From the NCBI GenBank assembly GCA_028532985.1, contig JANCIK010000006.1:2728001-2792000 (forward strand): DNA of 64,000 bases. Direction: 5' to 3'. How positions within the stretch are numbered: position 1 is the stretch's first letter; each line of letters starts with the position of its first letter. The notes under the pieces were generated by a model. The model had not been told where the DNA came from and did not search any database. It saw only the letters and a list, made by a program, of their open reading frames with translations. This DNA is from Stropharia rugosoannulata (Eukaryota > Basidiomycota > Agaricomycetes > Agaricales > Strophariaceae). The translations under genes and the position numbers were made by a program. Of this stretch, positions 44,715 to 57,190 are shown in pieces.

Positions 44715-46883
44715 ATGGCGCTTAACATTGCGGACACCGGAGCCATCATGGCAGTCTATTCGTCAATAATGGATTCTAATTTTAATTGGTTAGTTCAGAG
44801 TCTTCTACTGTCATCTAGCACAAGTGCCACTCGCCTGACAACGTACCCAACTTGTCTTCTGCGGTCAGGTTGCTCCTTCACTATGTGTCTGAATCAGTGC
44901 GGCCTACATTTACCATTTACATCCCCGCTTCCGCTGACTTTTGTCTCCAGCCGGACGAACTGGGCCTGTACTCCTACGGAACAGATGGATTGGAAGAACT
45001 CAAAACGAAAGTATCGGATACACAGGTTTTTATCGCGTTTTACCGCGAGGAGATTGACGTCGACCCGCGCTACATCATAATCAATTATATACCTCCTTCG
45101 GTTTCGAGTATCCGACGCGGTATGTAGGGACGAGTGAGTCCATTTATACGTGGCTGACCGGGTTTGCTCTGTTCCAGCTAGGGCACTGGTACATTCTCGG
45201 CGCGTAGGGGCCATATTCAAGGTGCGTGCACGTTCCCTACCCGAGGTCTATTGTTCTCCGCCAACGCCCCCATTGTCCGACAGCACCACCAAACAATATA
45301 CAGCGTGGACAACATTTCGTTGCTAACGACAGAACATATCCACGAGGCCATTATTAGCCCTGAACGCAATTCCTCTCCTACCACAATACACTCTATACCG
45401 TCCACTCCACCTGACATTCGCGCTGCCCAAAGTCCTGCTGTGCAAGACTACACTACGCCTGTTTTTGACTCCCCGCTACATTCACCATCTACTCCAACTT
45501 TAATCCCGAGATATAAAGATAGTTCACCCAAGCCGATAGTCACCAATATGGTACGACGATCTTTCACAGCAACCTATGCACCCGAGATGCAACTGCCCGC
45601 AACGATCCCTCCCGTCCCACAGATAAATAAAGGAGGCAGCCTCTTTACGAGTCTGCTACGACGCAAGAAGAAGGGTAGTGACGAGTTATACGAAGGGATG
45701 GTCATTCAAACTGATCTGCCTCCTCCTACACCGCCAAAGGACGGCTCGAGATATGTCTCCCCACCGGTCCACCATTCCCATTCGCTGCCTGCACACCGTG
45801 CACCGAAACCCGCGTCGCTTCGGCACCAGCGCTCGCGCAGTCTATCCGAATTTGCTGTCATCTCTCATGTGCAAGCCTCGTCGGAAGAAGCTGTCATCGA
45901 ACTGGAGAGCTATCGCGCGTCCCCCCAGCCGCAGAAACGTCCTGAATACCAAACATTCACGCTGCGGCCATCGGGAAAGTGGGCGCATGACAAGCCCAAT
46001 GATCCGGAGGAGCGGGCTCGCCGGCGGCGGGAGCTTCTCCTCCAGCGCGAGCGGGACGAGCAGCAGGCGCTCGAGGAGGAAGCCGAGCGCCAGCGCCAGC
46101 TCAAGGAGCAGAAAGAGGAGGACGCGCGCAGGGAGCGCGAGGAGGAGGAGAGGCGGAAGGTCGAGATCCAGCTCGAGGTACGCAGGGTAACAGCGGAACG
46201 CAGGCTGCGAGAGCGGTTGGAGAAGGAGGAGGACGAGCGGAGGCACCGCGAGCTGGAGGAGCGCAAACGTGTGGATAGAGAACGACGCTTGGAGGAGCAT
46301 CGGCGGGCAGAGGAGTGGCGGGTTGCGCAGGCGCGGAAGGGGGAAATGGCTGCGCGCCAGGCGGCTGAGGCGAAACGCCAGGAAGAGGCAGAGCGCAAGC
46401 GGCGTATCCACCAGGCTGCGGTCCAGGTTACACGGGCGACAGAGGACTCCGAATTGACGGGCTGGATAACTTTACAAAGCGCAGATTCGCTTTCGTGGAA
46501 ACGCAGGTACTACAAGTTCATGGATAATACCATTTACCTTTACCGAAGTCCAGAGGTGAGTTGCATTTTTATTTTTATTCCGTACCAATGTGATTCTGAT
46601 GGCCCGCTGAAGGATATGTCAAATGTAATTGACAAAGTACATCTCTTGGGACGTGTACGCGCACTAAAAGAGTGGTATGAAGGCTACGATTTCTTGGAGG
46701 CCATTGCCTTCTCGTTCGTGGTTGAGTTTAACGACGGCAGAGACAATTGGTCCATGTTTGCAGACTCGGAGGAGGAAAAGGTAATAAAAAATTGACAGCC
46801 CAATTTTGTTGTTCCTGACCTTTCATTGTTCACAGTATAGAACACTAGGACTATTCAAGATCGCTGGAGGCCTCGATGCATGA
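44715..46883 (+). CDS. ADF-H domain / coiled-coil / PH domain protein
   Basis: Likely an actin- and membrane-associated adaptor. ATG 44,715 gives MALNIADTGAIMAVYSSIMD, the start of an ADF-homology domain of the coactosin/Abp1 type. It continues over introns with LLLHYVSESVRPTFTIYIPA, FIAFYREEIDVDPRYIIINY and RARALVHSRRVGAIFK. A Pro/Ser-rich linker (TPPKDGSRYVSPPVHH) follows. Then comes a very charged Glu/Arg helix (about 46,000-46,420), probably a long single helix or coiled coil. A C-terminal PH domain reads LTGWITLQSADSLSWKRRYY, MDNTIYLYRSPE, FSFVVEFNDGRDNWSMFADS. An exon near 46,840 gives YRTLGLFKIAGGLDA and TGA 46,881-46,883. The domain order is known to me mainly from fungi; the role in actin patches or polarity is inferred. 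Confidence 0.87.
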
Positions 46884-47825
46884 CGTTGATTGTTACTATC
46901 TGGACCATTTGTGGGAACATTGATTAGGACCCTAATACTGGTTCTTCCATGACTTTGTATTTCTATTGGATTGTAATTTATACCCTTGTGTATGTAGAGC
47001 CAGTAGTATCAGCTGGTGAGAAGTACTCGCCAATTTTGTGACACTGTTCGCATTGCACTTTGAGAGAACTATAGGCAATACCTGTCTTCCACGCAGGGGT
47101 GTCATATATCAGATTCTTGCGTACTCTAAATAGTCTGGGCTCGCTTCCTAACCTTTGTTCCTCGAGGTCTATATTGCTAACAGTTATGTACTCACCCATC
47201 CCACAGATATTAGATTCCACCAGAATTCTGAAGTATTTAGCGGTGTCGCCGGGTCGTCTCATCACCCGGCCTTGATTGATCCAAGATTCAGTACTCAGTG
47301 TCACAGATCATAAATATACATGACTGACGCTTCTTTTTATTGCATACAAAATAAGTTGTGTGGGCCATCCCACTTGAGGAGTTCCCGTAAGCTATACAAG
47401 GACCCTGAACGCCACCAACTTTATTCTCTAGCGACAATGAATAGAAAGCATCTATCACATTACACAGAGCACACAGTTTTTCCTTCCATTTAGCATCGCC
47501 ACGAGCATGTAATAACTCGCATCCGTAATCAGTCCCAGCAAAGCACAAGCTGCGCAGCTTCGTGAGTACCGTTTCGCAGAGCGTACCCCTTTATTTTCTG
47601 ATGAGAACTTTACACATGCAAAGGCTGTCAGGTCCATGAAAGATTTAAGGTATAAACTGAGTATATATAAAGTAACTGACATAACGAATGTCTCGGTGTC
47701 ATCTATGTATGATTTTAATTTCTAACGCGGGTCTATATCTTTATGTTTGATTGGAAAAAAACTTAATAACTGTCCAAGAAAAAAAGAAGTTCAATGAAAC
47801 GGTGATCTAAAACGGGATCATAGAA
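46884..47825. other. Convergent spacer with an unassigned minus-strand frame
   Basis: 942 bases between the stop codons of the ADF-H/PH and serine dehydratase genes. The only frame of note is minus 46,978-47,304 (108 codons, no ATG at the open end; first ATG gives a shorter product starting MRRPGDTAKYF). It has no recognised domain. It could be a fragment of an unknown gene whose other exons lie at 47,300-47,700, or chance. Confidence 0.4.
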
Positions 47826-50800
47826 TCAACTGTATGGGATTTGGGTAAGCGAATGGAAACAATGCGAGCCGAAAAGACACCCACCACGCTGGGACAGTCA
47901 ACGGGATCTTCACAGTGGTCTGCCCAAACATTCATCAGAGCAATTAACATCAGAAAATCTGCAGGAAAACTCACGGCCAGGCCCTGAAAACGTTCATTGA
48001 AGAACATTGATGAAACTTCCATTAGCAACAAAACAAATAGCAGGCTTACAGATAAACTTGTTTCTTTGTATTTTACGCTCATGTCCGAGGCTGTCAATCG
48101 CATGGCTTCGATGGCTTCGTCAAGGGTAACGCTGTAAACTCCATCACTAGCCATGGACAGTTGCGCGGCGGTAACGGCCTTGACAGCTATGGCATTATCC
48201 GAACAGTAAGTCCCTCATGTACCTTCTTGGAAAACAGTCAGTAGACGTACCACCGAGACTATTGCGCTCCTAAAACGGAAATATCGGTGTGAATTCTGGA
48301 TCCCATGGCATACTTAGGCGAAGACACTTACGATGCAGGGAACTTGCACCAGACCGTCAATGGGGTCACACGTGAGTCCCAAATTATGCTCTACGAGAAG
48401 GTACTCGTTGTCAGCAGCTACTCCATTCAAAAGCATTAATCAGAAGACTCTTACCAATACCAATCTCTGCTGCCTAAATAAGGCGGCGAATAAGAATTAG
48501 CATGAGACACTAATCCACTAATCCAGATGAAACATATCAAACCTGTAGTACAGTTTCTGGTGATGCTAGCAACGAAACCATATAAGTAGAAAAAGGGTCA
48601 CAATATATCCAAAGTTGAACTGGGCTTACCTCCCATACAGGCCGCAAAACCTGCGCTCGCCATGGAACAAGCGACTAAGTATAGGTGATCAGCAACCGAT
48701 CAGCTGAAAAAAGCCGAAGGATCCTACCTCCAACCTCAGCTTGGCATCCTCCTTCTGCCGCTGAAATCGTGCTGCCTCGTTTGAACAACATGCCCACAGC
48801 CTATGTCGTCATGATAAGTACAAGATGCGCTCATATCAAAGGTTCCGTATTTGAAATGTCACATACCGCTGCCGTCAACAAAAAGGTCTGTATACTTTTC
48901 TCTGGATCGTCGCTAACAAACTAAAAACGCCGGCGCGACGATTAAAAACAGTAAATTGAATTGTAAACAAGGACATAAGACTGCCGGAGCGCCCCCAAAG
49001 CGGCCACATACCTCGACGATGTATTTCAACACTGCGGGAATCACACCGGCGGCCCCATTAGTCGGCGAGGTTACGATGCGCCCGCCCGATGCATTAACCT
49101 CATTAACCGCAATAGCATAGCATGACAAAAAGTCCATGGCCGGGATAACTGTCTTTCTCTATCACATTTTTAGGATGGCACCACCGTCAGTAATACTGTG
49201 GAGCGAGAAGACCAGCTCGATAAACCTCACCGGTGGCATGGGGAGTAGGACATGATCGAACGAGCCTGTCACCCGTTGTGCACGCGCCGCGAGAGTGGAC
49301 GAAACTACTTGTTTCTGGCGGCCTTGTGGAGTAGATGTGTTGTGATTGTGATTTCTCCCATCAAGATCGTCGACCATGTCATCCGGTCCCCGAATGGCCT
49401 CTGCTGATGCCCATTTAGATCCCGATGTGATCAATGGGCGGTCGAGGGGAGGACCGATGCCCGGATAGAAACTGGTGTACGAAATTTAGCTGCGCTGGTA
49501 TATCATCGTATATGAAAAGGCATACCCTCGCATTAGACGCCTGTATAGCATAGGTGCACGTCGGCGCAAGCCTAGCCTTCCAGGCAATGTCCTCTCCGAA
49601 GTTGATACCCCCATTCTAATGCATTCATCCATCACTTCCCAAATACGCATGATCTAAACAGCAAAAGCTATAAGCAGGTAATCTTTTATAATAGTAGTCA
49701 CGTACATACCTTGTTGTGAATATCGTCATCTGTATAACCGAAAGATTTCTGGCACAAAAGATAAGCTTTGCATAGCAGTTTGGATAGATAAATATACTCA
49801 CCTCATTGTCATGGACAATCTGAGCAATTGTCATCTACGAACTCCCCTTAGCATACATCCACTTAAACTTATCCGGAAGTCGTACATTATGTTTCTTCGT
49901 AAGGGCTAAAAGAGAGTTTCCTGAAACAAAAGCGTACGGCGGGTCGTTATACCCCAACGCAGGTTGGTCTTCTGCGTCATTATCATTAAGTCCAGTTACT
50001 GGCGTGCTGTTCATAGGGTCCACAATGGCATTACTCTGGTGCAATCTGGCACCGTGAACTTTAGTCTTGTCTACTCCCTTATAGAATAAATTCTCATCGA
50101 CTACAACGAGCAGTCAGTATTGATTTCGAAGAAGTATTATAACAAGAAATTCAGAAGAAAAGGGAGATATGGTAAAAAAATGCAAGCTTGCCGCTATGTT
50201 TTGTTGCGACAAAACACAAAGGATGAGGAAGTGCTGACTAGGCTCGTATACACCGAGCTTCGCTCGCTGCTTCACGTCCCTTTGGGAATTAGAAGTCCCG
50301 AGTTTGTTGTACGGAAAAGTGCACTTAAATAGAAAAGATGATAAGATGTATCACGGAAATAAATCATGGCTCTCTGCCCCCTTTGAACAGAAACATGAAG
50401 GGTCTCCCGAGTTCAAGTCTAAGAAACTACACGTATGAGTACAGGAGAATATATTACAAATCAGAAAGAATAAAAGACATGCCAAAAAAATGAAACAGTG
50501 AAAGCAAGCGCAAAACAACAAAGGCTATAAAAATGATGGGGTGCATATCTCACTCACCTTTTGTCTTCTCGTTAACAACGAAACCACCACCGACGCTAAA
50601 ATACTCATTAGTTGCTAATAAATTACCGTCCTCGTCGAAACAGCTGAATCGCATGCCATTTGGATGGGTCTTAAGAACCTGGTCCCATCGCCAGAGCATA
50701 TCGCGGTCCATGTCATAGTGGATCATATGTTGCCCACCTAGCAGAAGAGATTTATTCTCCACAATGCCATTATACCGAGAAGGAATTGTGCCAGTGTCAA

Positions 50801-51539
50801 TGGTCTCCGGATCAGATCCTGCCATAAGTTGAACAATAAGCAGATGCTTTATTGATAGAGTCGCTCAGATGGCACCTTCAAGCCCAAGGAGAATTGCCTG
50901 AGGGGTATGGTGTCTTGGGGATAGGTTAGAACAAGGTTTGACATAGGAACTTGTATCATACCCTTTGCCTAGAATATACAATAAGCTATTTTAGTGATCA
51001 TGCGCAGCGCATATACCAAGTTGGCTGCCTACCGGTGGCTGCTAGGGATCCGTACCTAAAAGCGAGTTATTTTAAAGTCGCATTACATTGAATCTTTCAC
51101 GAACAGATTTATCTTAACAGTTTTGACCTGCATGTGGGCAAGTTAACCTGGCAGATGCGGGGAAGCAATGGCTGAGCCGTACTTTCTCTAGCAACCGTAA
51201 CTCTTGCAGATCCGTTATGAATATCTTTGCAGCGCGCATCGGCCCTACGGTATGAGACGAAGAGGGCCCAACTACGAACAGATAAGTTCATTGCTCAACA
51301 ACTTGTAGGCTACTTAACGGACCTCCAATGCTGAACAAGTCGAAAGTAGATATGACTGCATGTTCCGGGAGCTGGCGCTCCGCAGGGACGTCAGCATCTT
51401 GGTCGACGGCAGGCTTGAGGGCAGCGTTGGCAATTGACCTGCGGATGAACGGTGATGACAGACGGCGTTCAGACAGGAAGTGATTAGTTCGGGTTGCTGT
51501 CAAAGTTAGCCTGACGACGTTTCTGAGGAGAGCTGGCAT
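47826..51539 (-). CDS. Iron-sulfur L-serine dehydratase (L-serine ammonia-lyase, fused alpha+beta, SdaA-like)
   Basis: Converts L-serine to pyruvate and ammonia with a [4Fe-4S] cluster. ATG 51,539 gives a basic leader ([20 protein letters not shown]) that looks like a mitochondrial presequence, then [13 protein letters not shown]. The next exon is [20 protein letters not shown], the conserved start of the beta domain. Further exons: [122 protein letters not shown] and [20 protein letters not shown]. Cluster cysteines are all present. Splicing a final 55-base intron (47,830-47,884) gives [10 protein letters not shown] and TGA at 47,826-47,828. More than 12 introns; one is about 457 bases. Fungal homologues exist, so recent transfer is not implied. 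Confidence 0.94.
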
Positions 51540-51869
51540 CGAAGCCTGACGGATGGGTCAGGGAGGTAAGAACAAGAAAACGCGGTTCGTTATATTGGCT
51601 ACAGTAGAGTATAGATGGAGGAAAAGCGGAATCCCGCAAGAATGGAAGAGTTAAAAGACAAATATAAGGGTTGAAATCTGTTGAAATCTGTTGGAAATGA
51701 GTGTAATAAGAGTAAACAGCTCACGTGACGGAGCTCTATCTTGCTCTCGCGCCAGTGCCAACTCTTCCAACTTTTCTTCTTCCCTCTCCCCGCGCTGCCT
51801 ATCCTCATCGTATTTTCGTAATTCGACAGCTCGGGCGTGCTGGAACTGGACAAAATCTGACGTATTGAT
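51540..51869. promoter_or_regulatory. Divergent promoter between serine dehydratase and the RhoGAP gene
   Basis: 330 bases between two start codons on opposite strands; should hold both core promoters and leaders. The right half is CT-rich before the RhoGAP ATG. No clear TATA box. Confidence 0.5.
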
Positions 51870-54800
51870 ATGTCCTTGAATCCACCGCCGTCAGGCTATG
51901 GCGGGAGCCTCAGCGTGCAGGCGACACCAACGAGGGACAGAGACCGACATCCCTTTCCTCAATCATCAAACCCGTCGCCGGCGATGTCTATGCGCCAGTC
52001 TTCTAGCTCTGCGGCGTCGGGGTCGTTTACAAACCTCCCGTCGTCCGGTTCGCCTCCTACAGGCACGTCTGCTAACCAGGTCATGACCGTCGAATCTCTC
52101 CTGAGCCAACATGCCTCCTCTCCCGATCCTGTAAAATCCGCCCTTGTACAAGCCGTCGCAGATAGAAACACCCTCTCTGGCCAAAATGCTCAGCTATGGA
52201 AGTTGATTGAGAAGCAGCGGACGGGGTACAACCAGATTCTCAAGGAGTTGGAACGTATTCGCTCAGAGCGTGATACGTACAAGAGCAAATTGGCTGCCCT
52301 TGCGCGTATCACCAACGGTAGCTCAGACAAAACCTCCACAGAACGGCCAGCCAGGCCTAGCGTGGACACAATTTCAAGCATCATCTCTACTAATCTACCA
52401 AATTCCCAGAATAGAAGCTCATCCTCAGCCTCTGTGCCTCATCATAACGCAGAAGATAATGGTACGCTTTTCCTTGTCGAAAATTTCGTTGTACCGTTGA
52501 TCATGGGTATCTAGTCACTCCACGAAGTAATCATCATCCCCAATCTCTGCAGACATCTCGCTCCTACGACCCCATGGCCTTCCGTTCCAATGAAAACGAC
52601 TATCAACAGAACGGAAACAATACCTTCTCAGTCGCGGTTCCATCAAGGACAAATAGCCCACCTCCTACTCAGCCTCTACCTGTTCCTGTGACCCCTTCTA
52701 CTCGTCACGCGTCAAGACCACCCCCCTCGCCACTTGTTGTACCAAGTCGTGCCGATACCATTTCCGCATACACGATCTCAGACTCTCCTTCAAGTTCGAC
52801 TTCTTCCTCCAGGCTCCCCACCGACGACCCAAATACAGTGCCAAACAATGCGGTCGGAAATGGAATTTATGCTTCCTCCGCTAATTCCACCCGCATCCTG
52901 CCCCACCCCAGAAAATCCAGTTTGGCAGAAAGCATAAGCAGCATGGCCAGCTCCACGACTACGCCCTCGGCATCAACATACAGCTCGCTGTCGTCGTCGA
53001 GCACCAGCGCCCATAATTTCGGCGGCAATCAGACCCTTCCTTCGCAACAGAATCAGTCCGGACTTACCCCATCCACTGCACCGGCCAGTTTCAGCAACCC
53101 GTTCGCCTCTTCTTCAGAGAGCCTTGTTTCCCGGCAGCGAGGGCTACCACCGGCGGCTTCATCTCCCGCAATCAATCAGCCGACGTCGACCTTCAACTCT
53201 TCGCCGCTGGTTAGTGGCTCGGCAAACGCCCAGTCGCAGCAACAGACGCTTTCTGTTGCCGACCCTCGGCAATTATCTCGATCGCGCGATTCTCGAATAT
53301 CTTTGCCCGACGAAGCCAGCAGGTATATTCAGAATATGACAGACTCTCCTATCCCGAGCCCTCGTATCGATGCGTTCTCGCCGAAATCGAAGCTCTCAAC
53401 CTCGGTATTTCCACCACCGCCATCCGAGGGTGTCAATGCTGCTGTCCGCGAGAGCGAATTTCTGGACATGGGAGAAGAGGAGGAAGTTGAAGATTCAGAC
53501 GATGATTCTATCCCAACATCAGCTGCAGATACCACAATCACTGACGATCCAGGTATGCCGAGTAATAGACCTTGTTATCCCAGACAACTAACCTAAACAA
53601 TTAGCTATCTCTGAGCATGCCCCATCGCTTAGCATATCTTCGACTGCTCCGGGACAGGAGAACAATATGAACAATACCAGCAATCAGCATGCAGGGCTTC
53701 CTTATTCTCATGCAGAGAGTGCAAACAATTACCCTTACCATTTCAATTCATCCCGCGATGATTTGGATGGCAAGAGCAAGGGATCACGTGCAGATCCCGA
53801 GTCGTTCTCAGACTCATCGCCGTACTCTCAAAGGTTAAACGGTCTCGGCGGCCAGGAACATGCGTCTCAGTTTTATGCTCCTGCAAACGGGCAGCAACTG
53901 CGTCAGCAACCCGGTTCTCAACAGATGCAGGCTGTGCTTCCAACGCAGGTCCTAATGTCGTCGTCGTCAAAACACGCACAAGCAACTTTTGATCAATATC
54001 ATCATACTAGCTCGTCACATCATCCGCCAGAGGATTCTCATACTCCCATGTACGACACTGGCCACCAGGCGGCGAGCAAGGCGTCTGGACCTTCAGAGGG
54101 CTCTACTCAGCCGCAACCGGCATCATTTCGTGCGCTTCCGCTTCTCTCATCGGACCTACCGAACACAACCATCACGGTTTCACATTCGTTTGTGCGTCCT
54201 AATGACCGGGGAAAGGAGGTGCTGTCCTTTATAGTGACCGTCAATCCTGGTAGTGGTAAAGAAACCTGGAAGGTCGAGAAGATGTATTCAGATGTGCTAA
54301 GCCTGGATCAACGGGTACGAAATAGTGTTGGACGGGGTGTTGGCAGGAAGATCGCCAATCTTCCAGAAGGAAAGCTTTGGAAGGATCATGCCCCGGCGAA
54401 GGTCGACCAGAGAAAGGTCAGTTTCACGTTTGCACGTGTCGTTCATCGGTAACTGAATGCACCCTCTTTAATTTACGCAGGCGGTTCTCGAAAATTACCT
54501 TCAGACTCTAATTCAGCTTCCCGTGAAGAGCAATGACGAGGTCATTGCGTTTTTCACTTCTGATATCGTTCGAGACCAGAAGCAGCCCGTAATGCAGGCG
54601 GGGCACAAAGAAGGTTACCTTACCAAGAGAGGCAAAAATTTTGGTGGTTGGAAAACGCGGTTCTTTGTCCTGCAAGGTCCTGTGTTGGAGTACTATGATT
54701 GCGTAAGTCAACTCCTTCTCGGGTTTACCTCCGTTACATCCCTTACTTATGTGCTGTTAGCGCGGCGGTACTCACCTGGGCTCCATCACAATTACGGGGG

Positions 54801-57190
54801 CCCAAATTGCGCGCCAGCATCGGACCGAGCGTCCCCCTTCAGATGACGAAAAGGAATACAGACACGCATTCCTCATTGTCGAAGCAAAGAAGGGTCCAGG
54901 AGGGAACCACCCGCGTCACGTCTTATGTGCGGAGAGCGACGAGGACCGAGACAGTTGGGTCGAGATGCTCGTCAGGTATTATACGGGGACATACAGCGAT
55001 GATTTGGTGTTCAATTCTGGATCGGGGGTATCTGCCGTGCAGAGCAGCTCCGCTGCCGCTTCTATGCCAATGGGGCAGCCACGGTCGAGCATGAGTTCAA
55101 CGGACGTTTCGAGCATATCCACACCGCGCAAGACGCCTGTGCGCGGTGTGTCGCGTGACGAAATTTCGCGGGGATCAGCCGTGCCTATCGCCCTCCTGCC
55201 TCCTGACGCCAGTAACGCAAAACTATTCCAGGCGGGGCCGACTGCGGAAGACTACTTACGCTCTTCCAGCCCATCGCGGTCCATTGATCCCTCACCCATT
55301 GACCGGCATGGCCCGTCCGCATCTGGCGGGTTCGATGTGCGTCAACGCAGCCTAGGGCAGCCGTCGAGTCTCCCCGACTCGTCACCCCTCTCGAGCGGAC
55401 AGATCTTTCCGGCTGGCTTCGCAAGTGATACAGCCTCTGCTTCGTCCTCCTCCTCGTCTCCTCAAGTGCCGCGCGCGAACTCTGAAATGGGGCACTACCC
55501 AGACTTGGCGAATGATGGAAGGCCGACGGTGGCTCCTGCACGAAAAGAGCACAGACCGCGTGACGAGCGCAAGTCGTTCTACCCCACTCTGAACACATCA
55601 CCCGCACCTGAGCGCGTACCCTCGCCTGAAAAGCTCGATACAGGCAGCAAGGTTAAGATTTCGGGCCCGATGAATGGGGCTCCTATCCCATCTGGATTCA
55701 AGTTTGGGGGCAAGGAACCGTCTTCTGGGGATGCGAGCGCCGCCTCGAATGATAGAAGGGAGAAGGCTAAATCGCGCTCATTCTGGGGCTGGAAAAATGG
55801 TAAGATCTTGCTTGCCATCGATCTAGGCTTGTAGGTTTCATGATGACTGATGGTATGGCGTTCTAGGTGACAAGTCACAATCTCATGCGGCGTTCCCGCC
55901 GCGAGCAGTGTTTGGTGTGCCTTTAGAGGAGGCGCTAGAAGTGGCCCAAATTTGCAACCTCCCGGCGATTGTGTTCCGGTCTATCCAATACCTTCAGGCG
56001 AAGAAAGCAGATCAGGAGGAGGGTATCTACAGGCTTAGCGGCAGCTCTGCCGTGATCAAGAACCTGAAGGACATGTTCAACAGCGGTAAGCTGCGTTCAT
56101 TTCATCTCTGCATATTGGGGCTCATATCTTGTCCGATGTAAGAGGGCGACGTTGACCTGCTCGCATCAGACGAGTACTGGGATCCGCATGCGATTGCTGG
56201 CCTTCTGAAGAGTTTCCTGCGCGAATTGCCCTCAAGCATCCTGACGCGCGACCTGCATCTAAAGTTCCTTGCGGTCATAGGCAAGTGCTATCTCCTCTTC
56301 CTCCGCCGCCGCCGCGCGTGACATCTGGCAATATGCTAACTGCGTAGCACGTGTTTACAGACTTCGTCGACCCGCAGGAGCGCATACGCGAGCTGTCTTC
56401 GCTCATCGCAGCCCTGCCTATCGCGAATTACACGCTGCTCCGCGCGCTAACTGCGCATCTGATCCTCATCGTGCAGAACTCGAACGTGAACAAAATGACT
56501 ATGCGTAACGTCGGCATCGTGTTCAGCCCGACGCTAGGCATCCCCGCTGGTGTTTTCAGTCTTATGCTTGGCGAATTTAACCGCGTGTTCAACGTCGACG
56601 CAGATGGTGAAGAGCCTCCCGCAGAGGGCGCTCTGCTCGAGCACCCCACGGAGCCGCTCAAGCGGAACAGTCGGCAGTACACCGATGCCGCGGCAGACCA
56701 GCTCCTCGGCCTCACTGCAAGCACTCTAACCGGTATGTGCTCCCAATGCCTATCATAATCACTTGTACTCATCCATACAGTAGCACCAGCCGGGTCAACG
56801 GAAGAGGCGCAGTCAGATGGCGACGACTTCTCGCTGCAGGAAGAGAGCGGAAACGAAAGCGAGCGCACGCCCCCCGGTTCGTCGGGAGGCGGGTCTGCCT
56901 CGTTGTCGGAGTCGAGTCCGTCGGGTGTGGTGGGTCCACGCGATCCGTCCGTGCGCGTGATGGAGCCTACATCGCCTAGCACACCGACCGCATGGTCGAC
57001 GAGTACACCCAGCGCGTCTGTGGTTGCCACGCCGTCGAAGGCAGCCAGCGCGGCTGCGAGCCGGGGGCTGAACGTCACTGTGACGCACTCGGAGCGAGGG
57101 AACCGGCACTCGCGCTTGATTGGCCTGCCGTCGTCGCCGCGGCCGCCTGGGTCGCCGTCGTGCGAGCAGCTGCAGCAGCCAGTGTCATGA
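51870..57190 (+). CDS. BEM3: Bem3-like Rho GTPase-activating protein (PX-PH-RhoGAP)
   Basis: Stimulates GTP hydrolysis by Cdc42/Rho GTPases at sites of polarised growth. ATG 51,870 gives MSLNPPPSGYGGSLSVQATP. A short coiled coil follows (LWKLIEKQRTGYNQILKELE), then about 1.5 kb encoding Ser/Pro-rich disorder. The PX domain (about 54,150-54,570) reads ITVSHSFVRP, GKETWKVEKMYSDVLSLDQR and AVLENYLQTLIQLPVKSNDE. The PH domain (about 54,595-54,990) reads GHKEGYLTKRGKNFGGWKTR and FFVLQGPVLEYYD. After another low-complexity stretch comes RhoGAP (about 55,900-56,610): VFGVPLEEALEVAQICNLPA, the arginine-finger motif EGIYRLSGSSAVIKNLKDMF, DPHAIAGLLKSFLRELPSSI and NSNVNKMTMRNVGIVFSPTL. The Ser/Pro-rich tail ends LQQPVS, TGA 57,188-57,190. 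Domain order matches Bem3. Confidence 0.94.

Noticed and set aside
45842..46411. Leu-rich minus-strand frames that look like membrane protein
   Set aside because: They are the antisense of the Glu/Arg-rich helix (GAG read backwards gives CTC), so the hydrophobicity is an artefact.
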